A stretch of 64,000 bases of DNA from Methanothermococcus okinawensis IH1 (GTDB lineage Archaea; AGJL01; Methanococci; Methanococcales; Methanococcaceae), in contig NC_015636.1 in assembly GCF_000179575.2 (NCBI RefSeq), forward strand, positions 310,001-374,000. The letters run 5' to 3'. Positions 51,612 to 62,325 of this stretch are shown in pieces. The translations under genes were made by a program, and so were the position numbers. Numbering within the stretch: position 1 is the stretch's first letter; every line of letters begins with the position of its first letter. The notes beneath the pieces were generated by a model. It made no database searches. It was not told the DNA's origin and worked only from the letters and a program-made list of their open reading frames with translations.

Positions 51612-51980
51612 TTATAAATTGTTGTTTTTTCCAACCTTCTTTTCAACATTTTCTTTAATTTTCATCATCAATTCCCTATTATTTAATATCCCAATTGCCT
51701 CATCAATCTCCTTATCTTTTGTGAGCTCTAAAATTTCCCTCAATATCTCGCATGCAACTTCTGGTTTATGCACCCATATACAATTCATACAACTCCAAAT
51801 CTCTGTTCCATCCTTCCTTTTAATCATTTCCCCAAGTTCCTCATCTCCACATGGGTAAAATGGGCAATAACACCATAAGCATACCTGTCCATCAAAATGA
51901 CATGGATAATATTGACAATTTCTATTGGCACCACAAACTCTAAGGACTTTTTTTAGATGTTTTTTTGCGAGCTCTATCAT
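51612..51980 (-). CDS. Cysteine-rich zinc-binding-like small protein
   Basis: A 122-residue protein starting after GGTGGTATA. The first 75 residues hold about nine cysteines (RVCGANRNCQYYPCHFDG, QVCLWCYCPFYPCGDEE, WSCMNCIWVHKP), matching the small cysteine-rich domain family found in methanogens, sometimes beside cobalamin genes. The rest is a charged helical tail. The cysteines may bind zinc or an iron-sulfur cluster. Function is not known. It stands alone with AT-rich flanks. Confidence 0.75.
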   Translation of the reverse strand: MIELAKKHLKKVLRVCGANRNCQYYPCHFDGQVCLWCYCPFYPCGDEELGEMIKRKDGTEIWSCMNCIWVHKPEVACEILREILELTKDKEIDEAIGILNNRELMMKIKENVEKKVGKNNNL

Positions 51981-52183
51981 TATACCACCAATTATATCAT
52001 ATTTTATATTATATTTATATTATATTTTATATATTACGTTTTTATTTTTTATGTTTTAGTTAATATAATCTATATATGTTTTTTATAAAAAATAAAGAAG
52101 TTATAAAATAAATTAAAATAAAAAATAGTTAGATATACTATAAAATTATAAAAAATTTAAATAAAATAAAAAAAGGTGTATAA

Positions 52184-52951
52184 ATGCAAAATAACTTAAA
52201 AAATAACTTAAAAATGGAGAAATCTGAAAGAAAACGGTATACTATAAATGATTTATTTGAATTGGCAGAAAAAATAGAAAATAAAGATTTAAGGGATAAA
52301 GTTATAAACTTTATAAAAAATCCTCTTCCCACTCATAAAGATATTGAAGATACGCATATATCTCTTGAAGACTCTCCAGCTAGTATAAAATGGCATCATA
52401 AATATGAGGGAGGGTTAATTGAACACATATTGGCAGTCACGAAAATGGCATTAAAGATGGCTGAAGCTCTTGAAGATGTGTATGGTTTGAATATAAATAA
52501 GAATTTAATAATAGCGGGAGGATTACTTCACGATATTATGAAACCACAAAATTATATTGAAAATGATGAAACAAAAAAATATGACCATATACCAAATTTC
52601 CATTTGGAGCATCTTACCTTGGCAGTTGCAGAGCTCTATAAACAGGGGTTTCCCATGGAGCTCATAAAAATAGTAGCTTCCCATCATGGAGAATATGGAG
52701 CTATGAAACCAGATTCAATAGAGGGATGGTTGTTGCATTATGCAGATAACATAGACGCCTCTTTGAACGATATTGCCATAAGAATCTGTCAGGCAAGGGC
52801 TAGAGATATGGGTATTGATGAAAATGAAATATATAAGGCATTTACGCCATTAAAACTATATGAAAAGAGAACAAAAGATGGAAAAGAAAAATTAAAGGAT
52901 GAATTAAATGAAATCTTTGGAAATACTGATGAATATGACGATGAAGAATAA
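52184..52951 (+). CDS. HD-domain metal-dependent phosphohydrolase
   Basis: The 255-residue protein is an HD-superfamily hydrolase: HHKYEGGLIEHILAVTKMAL (first His), GGLLHDIMKPQ (the HD pair), ASHHGEYGA and LHYADNIDAS complete the metal ligands. The N-terminal 60 residues are a helical part (TINDLFELAEKIENKDLRDKV) resembling the linker after an OB or HTH domain. Such enzymes cleave phosphate esters in nucleotides or RNA ends. The substrate is not known. The start follows AAAGGTGTATAA. It is monocistronic. Confidence 0.85.
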   Translation: MQNNLKNNLKMEKSERKRYTINDLFELAEKIENKDLRDKVINFIKNPLPTHKDIEDTHISLEDSPASIKWHHKYEGGLIEHILAVTKMALKMAEALEDVYGLNINKNLIIAGGLLHDIMKPQNYIENDETKKYDHIPNFHLEHLTLAVAELYKQGFPMELIKIVASHHGEYGAMKPDSIEGWLLHYADNIDASLNDIAIRICQARARDMGIDENEIYKAFTPLKLYEKRTKDGKEKLKDELNEIFGNTDEYDDEE

Positions 52952-53185
52952 AAATAAAAATAATTAAGATTATTAATTACCATAAATAATAAATTCAATA
53001 GATTAATATTTATTTAATAGCACTTAAAATATAAATAATATAATGGAATAATAAAATAATATAAAATGATTTGATAAAATTAATGATTACAGCCAATATT
53101 TAATATTTATAGTATAAAGTATATTTTTTTAGTTTTATTATTTTTTCATTTTTTACATTAATTTAAACTTATTTTGGGTGCAATT

Positions 53186-54901
53186 ATGGTTTTAATATTA
53201 AAGGATGCCAATATAATAAATGTGTATACTGGGGAAATTTTAAAGGGAAATATTGGTATAAAAGGAGATAAAATAGATTTTGTAGATTATTATGATACTA
53301 TTAATTTAAATAATTTTAAAAATGCCCATATAATAAATTTAAATGGAAAATTTATAACTCCTACATTTATAGATGGTCATATACACATAGAATCATCACA
53401 TATAATCCCCTCAGAATTTGAAAAATATGCTCTTTTAAACGGCGTGTCAAAGGTGGTTATTGACCCTCATGAGATAGTTAATGTTAAAGGTATAGAAGGT
53501 ATTAAATTTATGTTAAATGACGCTCGTATTCTTGATGTGTATTGTATGGTCCCTTCATGTGTGCCTGCATCGGAGCTCGAAACAAGTGGAACAAGAATTA
53601 CATCAAAAGTTATAGAAAATATATTTAAAGATGAAACCTATAAAAATAAAATTCTTGGACTTGGGGAGGTAATGAATTACATCGGTGTAATAAATGAAAA
53701 TAGCGAATTATTAAAAAAGATAAATATTACAAAAAAATATAAAAAACTAATAGATGGACATGCCCCACAACTAACAGGGTTGGATTTAAATAAATACATT
53801 GGAATGGGCATAATGTCAGACCATGAATGCACCTCAGAAAAGGAAGCCCTTGAAAAAATACGGTTGGGACTTAAATTAATGGTAAGGGAAGGAACAGCCT
53901 CAAAAAATATTGATATATTGAAAATACGGGACAAACTAAATGATATTAGAAATATTATGCTTGTAAGTGATGATATATCAATTAAGGATTTAAAAAATGG
54001 TTATATAGTAAATACCTTAAAAAAAGCTACAAGATATGTTTCACCAGTTGAAGCTATCCAGATGGTAACTATTAATCCAGCAAACTATTTTGGTTTTGAT
54101 GTTGGAATAAAACCTTCAAATAATGCAGATTTAATTATATTTGAAGATTTAACTGATTTTAAAATAAATAAGGTAATGATAAGAGGAAAATTTTTGGAAG
54201 AATATGATTTATTTAAAAAAGGAGCTCCGCACTATATAAACTATACCAACAACCATAAAAATATAAAATATGATTATCTTAAATATAATTCAATGAATTA
54301 TTCTTACAAATCAGAAAAGGATTTTTTAATTGAAGGTATCGATATAGATATAAAACCAAAAAAATCGGCAAGGGTAATAAATCCCATAAAAAATTCACTT
54401 ATTACCCAAGAAAATATACTAAAAGTTTCCGAAACAGTGGATAAATTAAATAAAAATAAATTAAATAGAATATATGTTATAGAAAGACATAAAGGAACCA
54501 ATAGAATAGGCAAGGGATTAATTCATCTATTAAAAAAAGGAACTATTGCATCATCTTATGCCCATGATAGTCATAATGTTGTAGTTGTTGGAAATAATTT
54601 AAAGGACATATCCATTGCAGTAAATCATTTAAAGGATATTAATGGTGGATTTGTTGCTGTTGAAAATGGAAAAATTTTAGAGTCCGTTAGATTAAATATT
54701 GCCGGAATTATGGGGGATGATGGAGAGTATATTTATGAAAAAATCGAGTCCATAACTAAAAAAACAAAACATTATGCCATATATAATAATGAGGATTTAT
54801 TTTTAACATTATCCTTTTTAACGCTTTCTGTAATTCCAGAGTTAAAAATAACAGATTTTGGACTTGTAAAAGATAATAAAATTGTTGATTTAGTGTTCTA
54901 A
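53186..54901 (+). CDS. ade: Adenine deaminase
   Basis: The start at ATG 53186 follows GGGTG with 5-base spacing, so I prefer it to the TTG at 53174. The 571-residue amidohydrolase matches adenine deaminase (to hypoxanthine): [12 protein letters not shown] (first metal histidines), [36 protein letters not shown] and [10 protein letters not shown], then a second domain with [13 protein letters not shown] and GIMGDDGEY. All metal-binding positions are present. It serves purine salvage. A long AT-rich gap lies before it, and a metE-like gene 34 bases after it. Confidence 0.93.
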   Translation: MVLILKDANIINVYTGEILKGNIGIKGDKIDFVDYYDTINLNNFKNAHIINLNGKFITPTFIDGHIHIESSHIIPSEFEKYALLNGVSKVVIDPHEIVNVKGIEGIKFMLNDARILDVYCMVPSCVPASELETSGTRITSKVIENIFKDETYKNKILGLGEVMNYIGVINENSELLKKINITKKYKKLIDGHAPQLTGLDLNKYIGMGIMSDHECTSEKEALEKIRLGLKLMVREGTASKNIDILKIRDKLNDIRNIMLVSDDISIKDLKNGYIVNTLKKATRYVSPVEAIQMVTINPANYFGFDVGIKPSNNADLIIFEDLTDFKINKVMIRGKFLEEYDLFKKGAPHYINYTNNHKNIKYDYLKYNSMNYSYKSEKDFLIEGIDIDIKPKKSARVINPIKNSLITQENILKVSETVDKLNKNKLNRIYVIERHKGTNRIGKGLIHLLKKGTIASSYAHDSHNVVVVGNNLKDISIAVNHLKDINGGFVAVENGKILESVRLNIAGIMGDDGEYIYEKIESITKKTKHYAIYNNEDLFLTLSFLTLSVIPELKITDFGLVKDNKIVDLVF

Positions 54902-54935
54902 TATTTAATATTTAATATTTTAAATTGGTGATAAT

Positions 54936-55949
54936 ATGATAAAAACGGTTGTTGGTAGTTATCCAGTGGTAATTAAAGAGCCAGAAAGTTTTTTAGAAAA
55001 AATTAAAGATAAACTTGGATTGTTTGATAAATATAAATATGCCATAGAAAAGGCAGTAATGGACCAATTAAATGCTGGAATAGATATATTAAGTGATGGA
55101 CAGGTAAGAGGAGACATGGTTGAGATATTCGTTAGCAACCTATATGGATTTGAGGGAAAAAAGGTGGTAAATAAAATTGAATATACTCAACCTATTACTT
55201 TAAAAGATATAAAATTTGCAAATGCTATTTTAAACAGAAATATGGGAAAAAATAAAAATACTAAAAACAACTATAAAAATAATAAACATAAGAGGAAGAG
55301 TATTAAAGGCATATTAACAGGACCTTGCACAATTGCATCATCTATAAGGGTGGAAAATTATTATTCAGATAATAAAGACGAATCATTGATATACGATTTA
55401 GCAAATGCGTTAAAAAAGGAGGCAGAAGCAATTCAAAATCATGTATCTATGATACAGATAGATGAACCAATATTATCTACGGGTATGTACGAGTTAGACA
55501 CTGCAAAAAGGGCGATTAAAAGAATTACAGAAAATTTAAAGGTTCCTGTTGCCATGCATGTATGTGGGAATGTATCGAATATATTTGAAGAGTTGAATAC
55601 ATTTAATATAGATATTTTAGACCATGAATTTGCTTCTAATAGAAAAAATTTAGATATTCTTGAATTTATTGATAGAAAAGTTGGTTTTGGATGTATAAAT
55701 ACAAAATTAAAATCTGTTGAATCGGTGGATGAGGTAAAGGATTTGCTTAATGAAGGTTTGGAAATATTAAACAATAACAAATCATTTATTGGATTAAAGG
55801 GAACTACACTTGACAAATTAAACAATTATGTAATAATAGACCCAGACTGCGGTATGAGGCTTTTACCATTGGATGTTGCCTATAATAAATTAAAAAATAT
55901 GGTAATTGCATCCGAAGAGTTTGAAAATGAAGTAGAGATGAAGAAGTAA
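54936..55949 (+). CDS. metE: Methionine synthase, cobalamin-independent family (core MetE-like)
   Basis: The 337-residue protein is the archaeal short MetE, which corresponds to the C-terminal half of bacterial MetE: GSYPVVIKEP, QLNAGIDILSDGQVRGDMV, GILTGPCTIASS, MIQIDEPILS, MHVCGNVSNIF (zinc His and Cys) and DPDCGMRLLP (zinc Cys). It should transfer a methyl group to homocysteine. The methyl donor in methanogens is thought to be a corrinoid protein rather than a folate. It starts 6 bases after GGTGAT and may be co-transcribed with ade. A short Asn- and Lys-rich loop (residues 100-125) is inserted. Confidence 0.88.
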   Translation: MIKTVVGSYPVVIKEPESFLEKIKDKLGLFDKYKYAIEKAVMDQLNAGIDILSDGQVRGDMVEIFVSNLYGFEGKKVVNKIEYTQPITLKDIKFANAILNRNMGKNKNTKNNYKNNKHKRKSIKGILTGPCTIASSIRVENYYSDNKDESLIYDLANALKKEAEAIQNHVSMIQIDEPILSTGMYELDTAKRAIKRITENLKVPVAMHVCGNVSNIFEELNTFNIDILDHEFASNRKNLDILEFIDRKVGFGCINTKLKSVESVDEVKDLLNEGLEILNNNKSFIGLKGTTLDKLNNYVIIDPDCGMRLLPLDVAYNKLKNMVIASEEFENEVEMKK

Positions 55950-56101
55950 TAAATAATAATAAAATAATAAATAAATCAATTAGATAATAATTAATCAGAA
56001 ATAAATATATAGTTAAATAATATAGTTAATTAATAATCAAGAATAAATTAAAACAATAAGTAATATATTCTTATTTTTATTATTTTTATAAAAGTGGGAA
56101 A

Positions 56102-57559
56102 ATGAGTAATTACAAATTTAAAGGGGTATTGTTGGTATTTCTGGTTTTATTTGGGGTTTTTAACGTAGCTAATGCTATAAAATTTGAAAGTTATAACATT
56201 ACATGCAATATTGACCAAGATAATAAAGTTCATGAAATAATATTTTTGGATATATACAACAACAACTCCAAGGATATAGATGATATTACCTATATAATCC
56301 CACAGAATGCCTACAATTTAAAGGTATATTCTGACAGAGGTATAGGCTCATTCTCAAAAAATCAGAACGAAGGTTCTACTGAGATTATCACTAAATTAAA
56401 AAATCCAATAAAAAAAGGAGAAAGAGGTTATTTAAAAATAGTATTTGATAGCGATATCGTTTGGGACAAAGGCACTAAAAAATTATTATCTATAAGTGTT
56501 CCAGCAGTGGATTCAAATTTTAGTATGGTCATAAAATTACCACCCGGAGCTGCGGTGGTATCTCCTGCTGAGGGACTTTTGAGTATTACTCCACAGGACT
56601 ATATTATCGATACCGATGGAAAGCAGATTTTCATAAAATGGAAAAGAAAATTAAGCGAAAGTGAAAAATATTTTACAGCAACTGTATCCTATACAATACT
56701 GAGCTCATCCTATAATCAAACTACTCCTTCTACTAGTTATACAAACAATATTTATTACAACATATTAATTGTAATACTTATATTATTAGCCGGGGCTCTT
56801 CTATACGGAATTATATATGAAAAGAAAAAAAATACTGCTAAAACCAAATATATCACTGAATTGAGTATTAAAAAAGAAGAGTTAGTGGATGAATTAAATA
56901 ATTTAAAAAGTAAAATTGGCATTTTAGAATCCGAGAATAATATTAAAGATGACCATATTAAAGAACTAATGGATAAAAATAAAGAATTAAATAATAAATT
57001 AGATGAATTAATATTAAAAATAAATAAATTAGAAATGGAGATAAAGGATAAAGAAGATATCATTAAAAAACTTAAAGATATAAACAACGAACTATCAAAT
57101 AATATAGACTATTATAAAAATGAAATAAGCACTTTAAATTCAAAAATAGATGAACTAAATGAACTTTATAATAAAGAAATGGAAGAAATTGATGAATTAA
57201 ACAAATACAGTGAAAATATAATATCTGAAAAAGAAAAAACTATAACAAAATTAAAAAATAAAATAAACGAATATGAACAAACAATACTTAATTTAAAAAA
57301 TACTCTAAATGAATATGAAAAAACCAAAGGCGAAATGTTAATGAGTATATTAACAGAAGAAGAAAAAATGATAATAAAACTGATAAGGGAATATAAAGAG
57401 ATTACTCAGAAGGAAATTGTAGAGCTCACTGGATTAACAAAGCCTAAGGTTTCGAGAATAGTTTCTGATTTAGAAGGTCGAGGTATAATTAAAAAGGTTA
57501 AAATTGGTAGAATAAATAAATTAACACTCTCGGATGAATTAGATGGGTGGTTAAATTGA
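56102..57559 (+). CDS. Membrane-anchored coiled-coil protein with C-terminal winged helix
   Basis: The 485-residue protein has a signal peptide (residues 1-25), an external beta-rich part to about residue 205, a single membrane helix (about 220-240, NILIVILILLAGALLYGI), then a 150-residue charged coiled coil (about 245-420) and a C-terminal winged helix (EKMIIKLIREYKEITQKEIV, LTKPKVSRIVSDLEGRG). The last part is of the DUF7343 / archaeal regulator kind. So a sensor outside the cell may be joined to a DNA-binding domain inside. It overlaps the following gene by 4 bases, so both should be made together. Ligand and targets are unknown. Confidence 0.8.
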   Translation: MSNYKFKGVLLVFLVLFGVFNVANAIKFESYNITCNIDQDNKVHEIIFLDIYNNNSKDIDDITYIIPQNAYNLKVYSDRGIGSFSKNQNEGSTEIITKLKNPIKKGERGYLKIVFDSDIVWDKGTKKLLSISVPAVDSNFSMVIKLPPGAAVVSPAEGLLSITPQDYIIDTDGKQIFIKWKRKLSESEKYFTATVSYTILSSSYNQTTPSTSYTNNIYYNILIVILILLAGALLYGIIYEKKKNTAKTKYITELSIKKEELVDELNNLKSKIGILESENNIKDDHIKELMDKNKELNNKLDELILKINKLEMEIKDKEDIIKKLKDINNELSNNIDYYKNEISTLNSKIDELNELYNKEMEEIDELNKYSENIISEKEKTITKLKNKINEYEQTILNLKNTLNEYEKTKGEMLMSILTEEEKMIIKLIREYKEITQKEIVELTGLTKPKVSRIVSDLEGRGIIKKVKIGRINKLTLSDELDGWLN

Positions 57560-58593
57560 CGATGAAAACATATTATAATATATTTTTTATTATCTTATTA
57601 ATCTTGTTTATTTCTTTTGGATGTGTTAATGCCGTAAAAATAGGTGGCGAAAAACCTTCTCTCGTTGATACTGTGATTATTACAAATAATAACTGGGCAG
57701 ACTGTGTTGTTGCTACGGAATATGCCTATAAAATAAATGGAATTGTGCTTCAAACAGAAAGCGACCATCTAAATATAAATGTTGAAGATATGATAAAATC
57801 CATAAATCCAAAAAGGATAGTGATTGTTGGAGGACCATTGGCAGTTTCCAAAAATGTTGAGGATAGTCTAAAAAAATACGGTGAAGTGGTTAGAATTTGG
57901 GGACCTACAAGGGTAGAAACTGATGAAAACATATTAAAATTATTAAATAGCAACAATACTAAGGTTCTTGTTAATGGATATAATTTCAGCGAGGTTATTA
58001 TTGTAGCTTCTAATAATAATATTCCAGTCTATGCTGGTGTGGAAGTTTATAATCCAAATGAAGTCATTAGGGTTTATGGAAACAGCAGTGTAAAGATATA
58101 CAGCATACATGATAAAAGATTTATCGGGGAATATAGTAAAGATAATGTATTAGAAATTCCTAAAAAAGTAATTATATTAAATAAACCCAACATAGATGTA
58201 AAATATTGCTATGATGATAATATCCATGCATTTGGATATCCAAAGGCAAATATTACTACGGATTATAACAACAGCGAGTATAATATATTACTGAATAAAA
58301 ATAGCACTTCTGCACTTACACTGTTAAAATATCTGAATATTCCAATAACTACTCAATCTAATAAGGATATATTATCTAAATTTAATTCTGATGCAGTAAA
58401 TAATAGTATTACAGTTGCAGTAGATATACTGGTGCTTGAAAAAACCATGGCGATTTACAAACAAAATGGAGACCTTGGGCAATCATTGGACGAGGCAAAA
58501 ACACAACTATGGTCTAAAAATATACCTGTGGAAAAATACAATATACCCTATAATTACTTAGAATCTTATGTTAATAGATATGCCCATACATAA
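57556..58593 (+). CDS. Exported cell-wall-binding-repeat-like protein
   Basis: The start is taken as TTG 57556, 5 bases after GGTGG, with ATG 57562 as the alternative. After a signal peptide (to about residue 27) the protein has a CW_binding_2-like unit: VDTVIITNNNWADCVVATEYAY, then NPKRIVIVGGPLAVSKNVEDS and VVRIWGPTRVETDEN. The rest is a second alpha/beta part. Such repeats bind cell-surface polymers; in archaea they occur on S-layer proteins. It overlaps the membrane regulator gene by 4 bases, so it may be the external partner of that sensor, which is an inference from coupling. Confidence 0.75.
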   Translation: MTMKTYYNIFFIILLILFISFGCVNAVKIGGEKPSLVDTVIITNNNWADCVVATEYAYKINGIVLQTESDHLNINVEDMIKSINPKRIVIVGGPLAVSKNVEDSLKKYGEVVRIWGPTRVETDENILKLLNSNNTKVLVNGYNFSEVIIVASNNNIPVYAGVEVYNPNEVIRVYGNSSVKIYSIHDKRFIGEYSKDNVLEIPKKVIILNKPNIDVKYCYDDNIHAFGYPKANITTDYNNSEYNILLNKNSTSALTLLKYLNIPITTQSNKDILSKFNSDAVNNSITVAVDILVLEKTMAIYKQNGDLGQSLDEAKTQLWSKNIPVEKYNIPYNYLESYVNRYAHT

Positions 58594-58746
58594 TATTTAA
58601 CATTAAATGATACTATAAAATTGATATAATGATATAATGATATAATAAAATAATAATGATAATATGATAATGATAATTAATAATATAATACTAATTTCAG
58701 GGTTTTATGTATTATAATACATTATTTTCAGGGGAGATGATATATC

Positions 58747-59916
58747 ATGAAAATACTAATTTCAGTATGTGGTGAAGGATTTGGACATACAACAAGATGT
58801 GTAGCAATAGGGGATGAGCTCTCAAAAGAGCATGATGTAAAGTTCATAGCCTACGGTAAAAGCATGGATTTTATAAGAAGATATAATTACGATGTTTTTG
58901 AAACATACCCTGAAATAAAATTATCCGGAAATAATGGTAAATTTGATATTAAAAAAAGTATATTTAATAATAAATATAATCCTGCAAAGGCTATAAAAAG
59001 AGAGATGGAGATAATAAGGAAATACAATCCTGATTTAATTATATCAGATTGCAAATACAGCACAGTGGTGGCATCGAGGTTTCTAAGAGTGCCTTACTAT
59101 ATTATTACAAATCAAAATTGCACAAGAACACATAATAAGGAGAAAATTATTGTTTATCCTGTTATGAAACTGTTAAATGTAATAAATAAATCTGCTGAAA
59201 AAGTTATTATTCCAGATTTACCTATGCCCTATACAATATGTGAATATAATCTAACGGAATTAAATAACCTATCATTTATTGGACCTCTTATTAGATACAA
59301 TCTAAATAATAATAGTAGTAATAATGATGATGATAGCAATGGAGGTAATATTGGTAATTATGATAATAACAACAGCAGTAATAATAACCGCAACAACAAT
59401 AGTTATAACAACTACCCGCATGTTAAGGAAGATTATATATTAAGCGTAATTGGGGGATTTGAATATAGATTTAGGATTTTAAAATTGTTAAATGAAGTAT
59501 CAAAAGAAAAAAATATTAAAGTAAAAATGGTCTGTGGAAGTTATGAGGTTGCAAAAAAACTCAACAAAATAAAATCACCAAATGTTGAGGTAATACCCCT
59601 AACTACCAATATGGAAGAATTAATAAAAAATTGCTCATTTATTGTATGCCATGGAGGACATTCTACACTCATGGAAGCCATTAGTTTTGGAAAACCCGTA
59701 ATTACTATTCCTGATTTAGACCATCCAGAACAGGAAAATAATGCTAAAAAGATAAACGAGCTAAAATGCGGAATAGCATTATCCCACAAAACATTGGAGC
59801 ATGATTTAAGCAATGCTGTTGATGAAATAAGTAATAACAATATCTATTTTAAAAACGCTAAGAAATTAAGCAAAATATGTAGAAATTGTAATGGAAGAGA
59901 CAATATAAAAAAATAA
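58747..59916 (+). CDS. MurG-like glycosyltransferase with an Asn-rich linker
   Basis: The 389-residue protein matches archaeal GT28/MurG-type enzymes: N-terminal [25 protein letters not shown] and a C-terminal half with [53 protein letters not shown] (sugar-nucleotide-binding) and [12 protein letters not shown]. It should transfer a sugar to a lipid or glycan at the inner membrane face. Between the two Rossmann halves, at about residues 186-222, lies a low-complexity run of Asn, Ser and Asp encoded by AAT/AAC/AGT repeats, likely a slipped microsatellite. The start follows GGGGAGATGAT. Confidence 0.85.
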   Translation: MKILISVCGEGFGHTTRCVAIGDELSKEHDVKFIAYGKSMDFIRRYNYDVFETYPEIKLSGNNGKFDIKKSIFNNKYNPAKAIKREMEIIRKYNPDLIISDCKYSTVVASRFLRVPYYIITNQNCTRTHNKEKIIVYPVMKLLNVINKSAEKVIIPDLPMPYTICEYNLTELNNLSFIGPLIRYNLNNNSSNNDDDSNGGNIGNYDNNNSSNNNRNNNSYNNYPHVKEDYILSVIGGFEYRFRILKLLNEVSKEKNIKVKMVCGSYEVAKKLNKIKSPNVEVIPLTTNMEELIKNCSFIVCHGGHSTLMEAISFGKPVITIPDLDHPEQENNAKKINELKCGIALSHKTLEHDLSNAVDEISNNNIYFKNAKKLSKICRNCNGRDNIKK

Positions 59917-60210
59917 TAAACAATCATAAACCAGTTAGAAGTTTATTTAATAAATCCCTATCTAGTTTTAAAGCATTTAAGGTTAATTAAATATAAATAT
60001 CAAAAAACTTTAACATAATTATTAATTATATCACAGAACATAGTCATTAGAAATTAATTATTATATGTATGTATCATAAGTTCTATACACTAACTGTTAA
60101 ACTAACTAAATTTAACAATTAATTAACTAAAAATATTATAGTAATATGCTATATATATACTATTTATTGGATATTTATTTATTAGGAATTTATAAAATAG
60201 GAGTGGTATA

Positions 60211-61170
60211 ATGAAAGTATGTGTTTTATCAGGAGGAACTGGCACTCCAAAACTTATACAAGGGCTAAAAAAAGTCATGCCTGAAAATGACATTTCTGTA
60301 ATTGTCAATACTGCGGAAGATACTTGGGTAGGGGATTTATATCTTTCTCCAGACATAGATACCGTTCTTTATACTTTTTCAGACCAAATAAATGAAGAAA
60401 CATGGTATGGCGTAAAAGAAGATACATTTATAACCCATGAAACGTTAAAGAAATTTGAGTCAAGGGATTTTAGTGAGCTCCTACGAATAGGTGATAAAGA
60501 CCGAGCTCTGAAAATGCATAAAACTCATTACATCAATAAAGGTTATCCCTTATCAAAAATTGTAGATATGGAAAGGGAGCTCCTTAATATAAAGGCCAAT
60601 ATATATCCAATGACGGATGATAATGTTGAAACAAAAATATTAATAAATGAAAATAATGATGGACATGATAATAAGGTTCTTTTAAAATTCCATAACTTTT
60701 GGATTAATAAAAAAGGAGAAGCTAATGTTTTAGATGTATTTTATGAAAATTCCAACTATGCAAACGCAGTAGATAGTGCATTGGATGCCATTGAAAACTG
60801 TGATTTTGTAATAATAGGACCATCCAACCCTATAACTTCAATAGGTCCAATATTAAGTATAAAAGATATTAAAAACTCAATTAAAGATAAAGTAGTCTTT
60901 GCCGTATCCCCAATAGTGGGAGATAGTGCCATAAGTGGTCCAGCAGGGATATTAATGAAGGCTAAGGGCTATCCTGTAAATGTAGTAGGAGTTTATGAAT
61001 TCTATAAAGACATAATAAATACCCTTGTAATAGACAACATAGATAAGGATAAAATAAACAATATAGATTGCAATGTTTTAGCTACAAATACTATAATGAA
61101 CGATTTAACGGATAAAATAAACTTGGCGAAAGATATAATTGTAGGATACAAATCATTAAATGAAAAATAA
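60211..61170 (+). CDS. cofD: LPPG:FO 2-phospho-L-lactate transferase CofD
   Basis: The 319-residue protein is CofD, which moves the phospholactyl moiety from LPPG to the deazaflavin FO to form F420-0 in the synthesis of coenzyme F420. Typical blocks: LSGGTGTPKLIQGL (5-18), VNTAEDTWVGDLYLSPDIDTVLY, GDKDRALKMHKT, GPSNPITSIGPIL and VSPIVGDSAISGPAG. The start follows AGGAGTGG. It is preceded by a 290-base AT-rich gap with no gene and followed by another like it. Length is right for the family. F420 is the main electron carrier in methanogens, which supports the host call. Confidence 0.95.
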   Translation: MKVCVLSGGTGTPKLIQGLKKVMPENDISVIVNTAEDTWVGDLYLSPDIDTVLYTFSDQINEETWYGVKEDTFITHETLKKFESRDFSELLRIGDKDRALKMHKTHYINKGYPLSKIVDMERELLNIKANIYPMTDDNVETKILINENNDGHDNKVLLKFHNFWINKKGEANVLDVFYENSNYANAVDSALDAIENCDFVIIGPSNPITSIGPILSIKDIKNSIKDKVVFAVSPIVGDSAISGPAGILMKAKGYPVNVVGVYEFYKDIINTLVIDNIDKDKINNIDCNVLATNTIMNDLTDKINLAKDIIVGYKSLNEK

Positions 61171-61462
61171 TACTTAAATAATTGAAGTAAAATAAACCAA
61201 GGAATTATAATATATCAAAGAATATTAATATTCTAAATTTAATATAGATATATAAAATTTACATACTAATTACATACCACATACATAATATCATTAGATG
61301 TATTACTATAATTAAAATCATTTATTAAAAAAATTATTAAAAAATAAATTTATTAATGAAAAGCTTTATTATTACAAGTATCGATAAAAAAATTACAAAA
61401 AATAAATAACAATAAAAATTACAAAAAAAGTTTATAAATGTATATAGTTATAAGATGATAAT

Positions 61463-62266
61463 ATGATTCAAATTACCCTTATACAAATTGATAACTACGG
61501 ACCATGGACAGTTACTCCAAATCCTAGGAGAGAAAGCGATTTACAAGCCTTACAGTCAAGACTTTACTGTGATTTAAACCTACAATTCGGAGCTCATAAG
61601 GGGCTTGTATTTTATACAAGATTCGATAACCTTATTGCCATTACAAATGGTATAGATTTAACCACCCATGAAAGGATTCAAAATAGTATTAAAAACAGAT
61701 ATCCATTTACAGTAAGTATGGCTGTGGCATCAGCTAAAACTCCCTATGAAGCCCAGAAACTTGCAACTAGAAAGATTCAAGAGCATGGAAGTGCTCAGGA
61801 TGAATATAGGAAGGAAGTATTGGATGTTGCAAATGATTTCCTAGATAATGGATATGTCCAGTTGGCACATGTTGATATAAATAATATTACAGGAACATTA
61901 ACAGATTTGGAAAATGCCTATGATACATATCTAAGTGTTAAAGAAGTGCAATTAAAACTTATGAAGGAGTTAAAAAAATATGGTGCTATGGGTTTCTTTA
62001 TTGGCGGGGATAATTTTATGTGCCCATGCAATGGAATGACTGAAAGCGATTTTATAAACATGTTTAATGATATAGAAGAATCCACAGGTGTTGAATTAAA
62101 AGCAGGTATTGGAATTGGAAAAACAGCAGAAGATGCTTCGAATATGGCTGATATTGGATTAGAACTTATAAGGGATGGAAAAACAGAATGTCAAGTATGC
62201 ACATTGAACTATGAAAACCACAGTATAAAGAAAAAATCTCCTAAAAATTTTCTATGTCCAATTTAA
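61463..62266 (+). CDS. gch3: GTP cyclohydrolase III
   Basis: The 267-residue protein matches archaeal GTP cyclohydrolase III (ArfA; MJ0145 type), which opens the guanine ring to make a formylamino pyrimidine for riboflavin and F420. The family has two cyclase-like halves: [18 protein letters not shown] (about 45-62) and [16 protein letters not shown] (about 176-191), with the metal-binding aspartates. It starts after GATGATAAT. Upstream is a TATA-like TTTATAAATG (61429-61438). A Dus-like gene follows after 59 bases, the same pairing as MJ0145-MJ0144 in Methanocaldococcus. Confidence 0.93.
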   Translation: MIQITLIQIDNYGPWTVTPNPRRESDLQALQSRLYCDLNLQFGAHKGLVFYTRFDNLIAITNGIDLTTHERIQNSIKNRYPFTVSMAVASAKTPYEAQKLATRKIQEHGSAQDEYRKEVLDVANDFLDNGYVQLAHVDINNITGTLTDLENAYDTYLSVKEVQLKLMKELKKYGAMGFFIGGDNFMCPCNGMTESDFINMFNDIEESTGVELKAGIGIGKTAEDASNMADIGLELIRDGKTECQVCTLNYENHSIKKKSPKNFLCPI

Positions 62267-62325
62267 TTGAATGTTAATATATTATAACATTATTCATAAC
62301 ATAATTAAAAAATAAAATTGATAAT

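Noticed and set aside
53174-53185. TTG start for adenine deaminase
   Set aside because: The TTG overlaps the likely ribosome binding site; ATG at 53186 has the right spacing.
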